A stretch of DNA of 46,173 nt from Liolophura sinensis. Its lineage: Eukaryota > Mollusca > Polyplacophora > Chitonida > Chitonidae. The stretch spans positions 1-46,173 of the forward strand of contig NW_027018287.1 in assembly GCF_032854445.1 (NCBI RefSeq), written 5' to 3'. The notes beneath the pieces are model-generated. The model saw only the letters and a list, made by a program, of their open reading frames with translations, did no database searches and had not been told where the DNA came from. Below, in pieces: positions 36,827 through 46,173 of this stretch (positions are counted from its first letter, which is position 1; every line of letters begins with the position of its first letter). The translations under genes and the position numbers were made by a program.

Positions 36827-39800
36827 TTGAATGATCATTTATGTCATAATCACGTGCCCAGCAACGGCTCTTACTCCATGGAAACCAGGGAAATTTGCAA
36901 TTTTTCAACAGCTGCCGATGCCTGGCTCAATTCCTCATCTTTTGGCACCTTACTGAAGTGGGTCAGTGTTCAGTTGTACTTTTTACAGCAGACTGTATCA
37001 AGTACCTTGTGGTTTTCACGTACAAATGGTGTGGTTTTTCTACACGTAGATAAAGACATTGAGATTGTCTTGCACTTAGAAGTAAGGCAATTGCTGGGTG
37101 AGTTAAATGGGCTTAGCCCAAAGATTTGACGTCTTCTGGGCTACCGAAGGGCACATAACTTATAGTCAAAAGTTGAATATAGTAATGACCAGTCGCGATT
37201 GTACAGAGTGCAGTGTAGCCGATTTCAATTAACAAAAAGACCAGGCAAAAATGCAAAAGTGGAAAAACTGTTCCAGTGCTGCTGGTAAGAGGCTAATCCG
37301 ACGTATTTTGTGACGACAAATCGAATGGTGCAAACCGCGTTGCTCTCCGACCAATACTTTTGCCTGTAGTGACAATTGAATGATCATTTATGTCATAATC
37401 ACGTGCCCAGCAACGGCTCTTACTCCATGGAAACCAGGGAAATTTGCAATTTTTCAACAGCTGCCGATGCCTGGCTCAATTCCGCATCTTTTGGCACCTT
37501 ATTCATGTGGGTCTGTGGTCAGTTGTACTTTTTACAGCAGACTGTATCAAGTACCTTGTGTTTTTCACGTACAAATGGTGTGGTTTTTCTACACGTAGAT
37601 AAAGACATTGAGATTGTCTTGCACTTAGAAGTAAGGCAATTGCTGGGTGAGTTAAATGGGCTTAGCCCAAAGATTTGACGTCTTCTGGGCTACCGAAGGG
37701 CACATAACTTATAGTCAAAAGTTGAATATAGTAATGACCAGTCGCGATTGTACAGAGTACAGTGTAGCCGATTTCAATTAACAAAAAGACCAGGCAAAAA
37801 TGCAAAAGTGGAAAAACTGTTCCAGTGCTGCTGGTAAGAGGCTAATCCGACGTATTTTGTGACGACAAATCGAATGGTGCAAACCGTGTTGCTCTCCGAC
37901 CAATACTTTTGGCTGTAGTGACAATTGAATGATCATTTATGTCATAATCACGTGCCCAGCAACGGCTCTTACTCCATGGAAACCAGGGAAATTTGCAATT
38001 TTTCAACAGCTGCCGATGCCTGGCTCAATTCCTCATCTTTTGGCACCTTACTGAAGTGGGTCAGTGTTCAGTTGTACTTTTTACAGCAGACTGTATCAAG
38101 TACCTTGTGGTTTTCACGTACAAATGGTGTGGTTTTTCTACACGTAGATAAAGACATTGAGATTGTCTTGCACTTAGAAGTAAGGCAATTGCTGGGTGAG
38201 TTAAATGGGCTTAGCCCAAAGATTTGACGTCTTCTGGGCTACCGAAGGGCACATAACTTATAGTCAAAAGTTGAATATAGTAATGACCAGTCGCGATTGT
38301 ACAGAGTGCAGTGTAGCCGATTTCAATTAACAAAAAGACCAGGCAAAAATGCAAAAGTGGAAAAACTGTTCCAGTGCTGCTGGTAAGAGGCTAATCCGAC
38401 GTATTTTGTGACGAAAAGTCGAGTGGTGCAAACCGCGTTGCTCTCCGACCAATACTTTTGCCTGTAGTGACAATTGAATGATCATTTATGTCATAATCAC
38501 GTGCCCAGCAACGGCTCTTACTCCATGGAAACCAGGGAAATTTGCAATTTTTCAACAGCTGCCGATGCCTGGCTCAATTCCTCATCTTTTGGCACCTTAC
38601 TGAAGTGGGTCAGTGTTCAGTTGTACTTTTTACAGCAGACTGTATCAAGTACCTTGTGGTTTTCACGTACAAATGGTGTGGTTTTTCTACACGTAGATAA
38701 AGACATTGAGATTGTCTTGCACTTAGAAGTAAGGCAATTGCTGGGTGAGTTAAATGGGCTTAGCCCAAAGATTTGACGTCTTCTGGGCTACCGAAGGGCA
38801 CATAACTTATAGTCAAAAGTTGAATATAGTAATGACCAGTCGCGATTGTACAGAGTGCAGTGTAGCCGATTTCAATTAACAAAAAGACCAGGCAAAAATG
38901 CAAAAGTGGAAAAACTGTTCCAGTGCTGCTGGTAAGAGGCTAATCCGACGTATTTTGTGACGACAAATCGAATGGTGCAAACCGCGTTGCTCTCCGACCA
39001 ATACTTTTGCCTGTAGTGACAATTGAATGATCATTTATGTCATAATCACGTGCCCAGCAACGGCTCTTACTCCATGGAAACCAGGGAAATTTGCAATTTT
39101 TCAACAGCTGCCGATGCCTGGCTCAATTCCGCATCTTTTGGCACCTTATTCATGTGGGTCTGTGGTCAGTTGTACTTTTTACAGCAGGACTGTATCAAGT
39201 ACCTTGTGTTTTTCACGTACAAATGGTGTGGTTTTTCTACACGTAGATAAAGACATTGAGATTGTCTTGCACTTAGAAGTAAGGCAATTGCTGGGTGAGT
39301 TAAATGGGCTTAGCCCAAAGATTTGACGTCTTCTGGGCTACCGAAGGGCACATAACTTATAGTCAAAAGTTGAATATAGTAATGACCAGTCGCGATTGTA
39401 CAGAGTACAGTGTAGCCGATTTCAATTAACAAAAAGACCAGGCAAAAATGCAAAAGTGGAAAAACTGTTCCAGTGCTGCTGGTAAGAGGCTAATCCGACG
39501 TATTTTGTGACGACAAATCGAATGGTGCAAACCGTGTTGCTCTCCGACCAATACTTTTGGCTGTAGTGACAATTGAATGATCATTTATGTCATAATCACG
39601 TGCCCAGCAACGGCTCTTACTCCATGGAAACCAGGGAAATTTGCAATTTTTCAACAGCTGCCGATGCCTGGCTCAATTCCTCATCTTTTGGCACCTTACT
39701 GAAGTGGGTCAGTGTTCAGTTGTACTTTTTACAGCAGACTGTATCAAGTACCTTGTGGTTTTCACGTACAAATGGTGTGGTTTTTCTACACGTAGATAAA

Positions 39801-40121
39801 GACATTGAGATTGTCTTGCACTTAGAAGTAAGGCAATTGCTGGGTGAGTTAAATGGGCTTAGCCCAAAGATTTGGACGTCTTCTGGCTACCGAAGGGCAC
39901 ATAACTTATAGTCAAAAGTTGAATATAGTAATGACCAGTCGCGATTGTACAGAGTGCAGTGTAGCCGATTTCAATTAACAAAAAGACCAGGCAAAAATGC
40001 AAAAGTGGAAAAACTGTTCCAGTGCTGCTGGTAAGAGGCTAATCCGACGTATTTTGTGACGACAAATCGAATGATGCAAACCGCGTTGTTCTCCGACCAA
40101 TACTTTTGCCTGTAGTGACAA

Positions 40122-40668
40122 TTGAATGATCATTTATGTCATAATCACGTGCCCAGCAACGGCTCTTACTCCATGGAAACCAGGGAAATTTGCAATTTTT
40201 CAACAGCTGCCGATGCCTGGCTCAATTCCGCATCTTTTGGCACCTTATTCATGTGGGTCAGTGTTCAGTTGTACTTTTTTACAGCAGACTGTATCAAGTA
40301 CCTTGTGGTTTTCACGTACAAATGGTGTGGTTTTTCTACACGTAGATAAAGACATTGAGATTGTCTTGCACTTAGAAGTAAGGCAATTGCTGGGTGAGTT
40401 AAATGGGCTTGGCCCAAAGATTTGACGTCTTCTGGGCTACCGAAGGGCACATAACTTATAGTCAAAAGTTGAATATAGTAATGACCAGTCGCGATTGTAC
40501 AGAGTGCAGTGTAGCCGATTTCAATTAACAAAAAGACCAGGCAAAAATGCAAAAGTGGAAAATCTGTTCCAGTGCTGCTGGTAAGAGGCTAATCCGACGT
40601 ATGTGACGACAAATCGAATGGTGCAAACCGCGTTGCTCTCCGACCAATACTTTTGCCTGTAGTGACAA
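40122..40668 (+). repeat. A/B hybrid monomer with 3-bp deletion
   Basis: It has G at 109 and TTCATG as in A, then the B form at 139/143, the ordinary CAAGTACC and G at 186. It has the S-class breakpoint (between 131 and 139) without the S-specific CACATACC. CGTATTTTGTGACG reads CGTATGTGACG at 40600-40610, and one T is added in TACTTTTTTACAG. Confidence 0.82.
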
Positions 40669-42866
40669 TTGAATGATCATTTATGTCATAATCACGTGCC
40701 CAGCAACGGCTCTTACTCCATGGAAACCAGGGAAATTTGCAATTTTTCAACAGCTGCCGATGCCTGGCTCAATTCCGCATCTTTTGGCACCTTATTCATG
40801 TGGGTCTGTGGTCAGTTGTACTTTTTACAGCAGACTGTATCAAGTACCTTGTGTTTTTCACGTACAAATGGTGTGGTTTTTCTACACGTAGATAAAGACA
40901 TTGAGATTGTCTTGCACTTAGAAGTAAGGCAATTGCTGGGTGAGTTAAATGGGCTTAGCCCAAAGATTTGACGTCTTCTGGGCTACCGAAGGGCACATAA
41001 CTTATAGTCAAAAGTTGAATATAGTAATGACCAGTCGCGATTGTACAGAGTACAGTGTAGCCGATTTCAATTAACAAAAAGACCAGGCAAAAATGCAAAA
41101 GTGGAAAAAACTGTTCCAGTGCTGCTGGTAAGAGGCTAATCCGACGTATTTTGTGACGAGAAATCGAATGGTGCAAACCGTGTTGCTCTCCGACCAATAC
41201 TTTTGCCTGTAGTGACAATTGAATGATCATTTATGTCATAATCACGTGCCCAGCAACGGCTCTTACTCCATGGAAACCAGGGAAATTTGCAATTTTTCAA
41301 CAGCTGCCGATGCCTGGCTCAATTCCTCATCTTTTGGCACCTTACTGAAGTGGGTCAGTGTTCAGTTGTACTTTTTACAGCAGACTGTATCAAGTACCTT
41401 GTGGTTTTCACGTACAAATGGTGTGGTTTTTCTACACGTAGATAAAGACATTGAGATTGTCTTGCACTTAGAAGTAAGGCAATTGCTGTGTGAGTTAAAT
41501 GGGCTTGGCCCAAAGATTTGACGTCTTCTGGGCTACCGAAGGGCACATAACTTATAGTCAAAAGTTGAATATAGTAATGACCAGTCCGCGATTGTACAGA
41601 GTGCAGTGTAGCCGATTTCAATTAACAAAAAGACCAGGCAAAAATGCAAAAGTGGAAAATCTGTTCCAGTGCTGCTGGTAAGAGGCTAATCCGACGTATT
41701 TTGTGACGACAAATCGAATGGTGCAAACCGCGTTGCTCTCCGACCAATACTTTTGCCTGTAGTGACAATTGAATGATCATTTATGTCATAATCACGTGCC
41801 CAGCAACGGCTCTTACTCCATGGAAACCAGGGAAATTTGCAATTTTTCAACAGCTGCCGATGCCTGGCTCAATTCCTCATCTTTTGGCACCTTACTGAAG
41901 TGGGTCAGTGTTCAGTTGTACTTTTTACAGCAGACTGTATCAAGTACCTTGTGGTTTTCACGTACAAATGGTGTGGTTTTTCTACACGTAGATAAAGACA
42001 TTGAGATTGTCTTGCACTTAGAAGTAAGGCAATTGCTGGGTGAGTTAAATGGGCTTAGCCCAAAGATTTGACGTCTTCTGGGCTACCGAAGGGCACATAA
42101 CTTATAGTCAAAAGTTGAATATAGTAATGACCAGTCGCGATTGTACAGAGTGCAGTGTAGCCGATTTCAATTAACAAAAAGACCAGGCAAAAATGCAAAA
42201 GTGGAAAAACTGTTCCAGTGCTGCTGGTAAGAGGCTAATCCGACGTATTTTGTGACGACAAATCGAATGATGCAAACCGCGTTGCTCTCCGACCAATACT
42301 TTTGCCTGTAGTGACAATTGAATGATCATTTATGTCATAATCACGTGCCCAGCAACGGCTCTTACTCCATGGAAACCAGGGAAATTTGCAATTTTTCAAC
42401 AGCTGCCGATGCCTGGCTCAATTCCGCATCTTTTGGCACCTTACTGAAGTGGGTCAGTGTTCAGTTGTACTTTTTACAGCAGACTGTATCAAGTACCTTG
42501 TGGTTTTCACGTACAAATGGTGTGGTTTTTCTACACGTAGATAAAGACATTGAGATTGTCTTGCACTTAGAAGTAAGGCAATTGCTGGGTGAGTTAAATG
42601 GGCTTAGCCCAAAGATTTGACGTCTTCTGGGCTACCGAAGGGCACATAACTTATAGTCAAAAGTTGAATATAGTAATGACCAGTCGCGATTGTACAGAGT
42701 GCAGTGTAGCCGATTTCAATTAACAAAAAGACCAGGCAAAAATGCAAAAGTGGAAAATCTGTTCCAGTGCTGCTGGTAAGAGGCTAATCCGACGTATTTT
42801 GTGACGACAAACTTAATGGTGCAAACCGCGTTGCTCTCCGACCAATACTTTTGCCTGTAGTGACAA
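40669..42866 (+). repeat. Four-monomer module A-B1-B2-GL, copy 4
   Basis: Same order of types; the third monomer ends GAATGATGC. One-base insertions occur in the A monomer (GGAAAAAACTG) and the B1 monomer (CCAGTCCGCG). B1 also has GCTGTGTGAG for GCTGGGTGAG. The GL tail is unusual: CAAACTTAATGG for CAAATCGAATGG. Confidence 0.76.
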
Positions 42867-45800
42867 TTGAATGATCATTTATGTCATAATCACGTGCCCA
42901 GCAACGGCTCTTACTCCATGGAAACCAGGGAAATTTGCAATTTTTCAACAGCTGCCGATGCCTGGCTCAATTCCTCATCTTTTGGCACCTTACTGAAGTG
43001 GGTCAGTGTTCAGTTGTACTTTTTACAGCAGACTGTATCAAGTACCTTGTGTTTTTTCACGTACAAATGGTGTGGTTTTTCTACACGTAGATAAAGACAT
43101 TGAGATTGTCTTGCACTTAGAAGTAAGGCAATTGCTGGGTGAGTTAAATGGGCTTAGCCCAAAGATTTGACGTCTTCTGGGCTACCGAAGGGCACATAAC
43201 TTATAGTCAAAAGTTGAATATAGTAATGACCAGTCGCGATTGTACAGAGTGCAGTGTAGCCCGATTTCAATTAACAAAAAGACCAGGCAAAAAATGCAAA
43301 AGTGGAGAAAACTGTTCCAGTGCTGCTGGTAAGAGGCTAATCCGACGTATTTTGTGACGAAAAGTCGAGTGGTGCAAACCGCGTTGCTCTCCGACCAATA
43401 CTTTTTGCCTGTAGTGACAATTGAATGATCATTTATGTCATAATCACGTGCCCAGCAACGGCTCTTACTCCATGGAAACCAGGGAAATTTGCAATTTTTC
43501 AACAGCTGCCGATGCCTGGCTCAATTCCTCATCTTTTGGCACCTTACTGAAGTGGGTCAGTGTTCAGTTGTACTTTTTACAGCAGACTGTATCAAGTACC
43601 TTGTGGTTTTTCACGTACAAATGGTGTGGTTTTTCTACACGTAGATAAAGACATTGAGATTGTCTTGCACTTAGAAGTAAGGCAATTGCTGGGTGAGTTA
43701 AATGGGCTTGGCCCAAAGATTTGACGGTCTTCTGGGCTACCGAAGGGCACATAACTTATAGTCAAAAGTTGAATATAGTAATGACCAGTCGCGATTGTAC
43801 AGAGTGCAGTGTAGCCGATTCAATTAACAAAAAGACCAGGCAAAAATGCAAAAGTGGAAAATCTGTTCCAGTGCTGCTGGTAAGAGGCTAATCCGACGTA
43901 TTTTGTGACGACAAATCGAATGGTGCAAACCGCGTTGCTCTCCGACCAATACTTTTGCCTGTAGTGACAATTGAATGATCATTTATGTCATAATCACGTG
44001 CCCAGCAACGGCTCTTACTCCATGGAAACCAGGGAAATTTGCAATTTTTCAACAGCTGCCGATGCCTGGCTCAATTCCTCATCTTTTGGCACCTTACTGA
44101 AGTGGGGTCAGTGTTCAGTTGTACTTTTTACAGCAGACTGTATCAAGTACCTTGTGTTTTTCACGTACAAATGGTGTGGTTTTTCTACACGTAGATAAAG
44201 ACATTGAGATTGTCTTGCACTTAGAAGTAAGGCAATTGCTGGTGAGTTAAATGGGCTTAGCCCAAAGATTTGACGTCTTCTGGGCTACCGAAGGGCACAT
44301 AACTTATAGTCAAAAGTTGAATATAGTAATGACCAGTCGCGATTGTACAGAGTGCAGTGGTAGCCGATTTCAATTAACAAAAAGACCAGGCAAAAATGCA
44401 AAAGTGGAAAATCTGTTCCAGTGCTGCTGGTAAGAGGCTAATCCGACGTATTTTGTGACGACAAATCGAATGATGCAAACCGCGTTGCTCTCCGACCAAT
44501 ACTTTTGCCTGTAGTGACAATTGAATGATCATTTATGTCATAATCACGTGCCCAGCAACGGCTCTTACTCCATGGAAACCAGGGGAAATTTGCAATTTTT
44601 CAACAGCTGCCGATGCCTGGCTCAATCCGCATCTTTTGGCACCTTACTGAAGTGGGTCAGTGTTCAGTTGTACTTTTTACAGCAGACTGTATCAAGTACC
44701 TTGTGGTTTTCACGTACAAATGGTGTGGTTTTTCTACACGTAGATAAAGACATTGAGATTGTCTTGCACTTAGAAGTAAGGCAATTGCTGGGTGAGTTAA
44801 ATGGGCTTAGCCCAAAGATTTGACGTCTTCTGGGCTACCGAAGGGCACATAACTTATAGTCAAAGTTGAATATAGTAATGACCAGTCGCGATTGTACAGA
44901 GTGCAGTGTAGCCGATTTCAATTAACAAAAAGACCAGGCAAAAATGCAAAAGTGAAAAAACTGTTCCAGTGCTGCTGGTAAGAGGCTAATCCGACGTATT
45001 TTGTGACGACAAATCGAATGATGCAAACCGCGTTGCTCTCCGACCAATACTTTTGCCTGTAGTGACAATTTGAATGATCATTTATGTCATAATCACGTGC
45101 CCAGCAACGGCTCTTACTCCATGGAAACAGGGAAATTTGCAATTTTCAACAGCTGCCGATGCCTGGCTCAATTCCGCATCTTTTGGCACCTTATTCATGT
45201 GGGTCTGTGGTCAGTTGTACTTTTACAGCAGACTGTATCAAGTACCTTGTGTTTTTCACGTACAAATGGTGTGGTTTTTCTACACGTAGATAAAGACATT
45301 GAGATTGTCTTGCACTTAGAAGTAAGGCAATTGCTGGGTGAGTTAAATGGGCTTAGCCCCAAGATTTGACGTCTTCTGGGCTACCGAAGGGCACATAACT
45401 TATAGTCAAAAGTTGAATATAGTAATGACCAGTCGCGATTGTACAGAGTACAGTGTAGCCGATTTCAATTAACAAAAAGACCAGGCAAAAATGCAAAAGT
45501 GGAAAAAACTGTTCCAGTGCTGCTGGTAAGAGGCTAATCCGACGTATTTTGTGACGACAAATCGAATGGTGCAAACCGTGTTGCTCTCCGACCAATACTT
45601 TTGGCTGTAAGTGACAATTGAATGATCATTTATGTCATAATCACGTGCCCAGCAACGGCTCTTACTCCATGGAAACCAGGGAAATTTGCAATTTTTCAAC
45701 AGCTGCCGATGCCTGGCTCAATTCCTCATCTTTTGGCACCTTACTGAAGTGGGTCAGTGTTCAGTTGTACTTTTTACAGCAGACTGTATCAAGTACCTTG

Positions 45801-46166
45801 TGGTTTTCACGTACAAATGGTGTGGTTTTTTCTACACGTAGATAAAGACATGAGATTGTCTTGCACTTAGAAGTAAGGCAATTGCTGGGTGAGTTAATGG
45901 GCTTGGCCCAAAGATTTGACGTCTTCTGGGCTACCGAAGGGCACATAACTTATAGTCAAAGTTGAATATAGTAATGACCAGTCGCGATTGTACAGAGTGC
46001 AGTGTAGCCGATTTCAATTAACAAAAAAGACCAGGCAAAAATGCAAAAGTGGGAAAAACTGTTCCAGTGCTGCTGGTAAGAGGCTAATCCGACGTATTTT
46101 GTGACGACAAATCGAATGATGCAAACCGCGTTGCTCTCCGACCAATACTTTTGCCTGTAGTGACAA

Positions 46167-46173
46167 TTGAATG
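46167..46173 (+). repeat. Partial monomer at the right edge
   Basis: The last seven bases, TTGAATG, are the start of the next monomer, so the array continues to the right of the window. Confidence 0.95.

Larger units (their letters stand above)
24756..46166 (+). repeat. Zone 3: interspersed A and B monomers 46-84
   Basis: Starts and classes: 24756 A, 25305 B, 25854 B, 26403 GL, 26952 B with CACATACC, 27502 B, 28050 A, 28598 B, 29147 B, 29696 GL, 30245 B, 30794 B, 31343 A/W, 31892 GL, 32441 A with T at 109, 32990 B, 33539 B, 34088 GL, 34638 B, 35187 A, 35736 B, 36285 GL with deletion, 36827 B, 37376 A, 37925 B, 38474 B, 39023 A, 39573 B, 40122 A/B hybrid, 40669 A, 41219 B, 41769 B, 42318 GL, 42867 B with T at 186, 43421 B, 43971 B with T at 186, 44521 GL, 45070 A, 45618 B. 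Eight of 39 are A, and each is followed by B. Many B monomers end in GAATGATGC instead of GAATGGTGC, mostly before GL monomers. Indels rise again after about 40122. Confidence 0.92.
1..46173 (+). repeat. 549-bp satellite DNA, uninterrupted tandem array
   Basis: The motif TTGAATGATCATT recurs at a spacing of 549 bases from 55 to 46167. This gives 84 full monomers, all in the same orientation; 59 of them are exactly 549 bases net and the rest range from 542 to 554. The 84 monomers total 46112 bases, four short of 84 x 549. A and B consensus monomers differ at 13 positions, about 2.4%. One monomer (4994-5542) is about 42-43% GC with about 17 CpG. Predicted single sites per consensus monomer are NcoI, PvuII, AatII, PmlI and BclI, so each enzyme should give a 549-bp ladder. 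The family was not recognised. Known satellites of this size form heterochromatin at centromeres, chromosome ends or B/sex chromosomes; which applies here cannot be told from sequence. Strand is arbitrary and follows the motif as written. Confidence 0.99.

Noticed and set aside
1-46173. CRISPR array
   Set aside because: Repeat units are 549 bases with no alternating short repeat and unique spacer; the whole unit is repeated.
1-46173. rRNA intergenic spacer, tRNA or 5S gene cluster
   Set aside because: I see no rRNA-like core, no tRNA A and B box pair with a cloverleaf, and no Pol III terminator in a sensible place.
1-46173. Transposon or retrotransposon (LTR) origin
   Set aside because: No terminal repeats, target-site duplications, primer-binding site or enzyme motifs are visible within a monomer or at junctions.
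1-46173. Telomeric repeat or microsatellite tracts
   Set aside because: No runs of TTAGGG, TTTAGGG or other short tandem units are present.

Overview
The window is one uninterrupted head-to-tail array of a 549-bp satellite DNA monomer and contains nothing else that I can support. Taking the phase from the recurring TTGAATGATCATT, there are 84 complete monomers (55 to 46166), a 54-base partial monomer on the left and 7 bases of the next monomer on the right. Both window ends therefore lie inside the array. No unique flanking sequence, RNA gene, mobile element, CRISPR array or credible protein gene is present.

The organism must be a eukaryote: kilobase-scale arrays of nearly identical half-kilobase monomers are typical of centromeric, pericentromeric, subtelomeric or B/sex-chromosome heterochromatin. 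One monomer counted by hand is about 42-43% GC, with CpG at about 0.7 of expectation. That argues weakly against a vertebrate and fits a plant or invertebrate. I do not recognise the family, so species and chromosomal location stay open.

Monomers are very similar, and most differences fall at 13 diagnostic positions (offsets 109, 127, 129, 131, 139, 143, 186, 289, 384, 441, 491, 512 and 537 from the phase start). These define two main haplotypes, A and B, plus mosaics: A/W, GL (A base at 109 but B bases from 127 on) and S (a hybrid with CACATACC).

Layout: (1) 55-8836 is A-rich (13 of 16 monomers) and contains a nine-monomer (about 4.94 kb) higher-order duplication. (2) 8837-24755 has no full A monomer; it is B with S, GL and A/W mosaics and several 2-6-monomer local duplications. 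(3) 24756-46166 is mixed, with A returning at intervals and a recurring four-monomer module A-B1-B2-GL. This is the pattern expected from unequal crossing-over and gene conversion. Single-base indels cluster in the first 3.3 kb and last 6 kb, which looks like poorly polished contig ends.

The open frames present in most monomers are by-products of repetition. They start at TTG, differ between haplotypes mainly by amino-acid-changing substitutions, and are broken by indels. I annotate no CDS. I found no hidden gene system; the points worth checking are the higher-order organisation, the mosaic monomers, the phased A-tracts, splice-like signals and the end-quality pattern.
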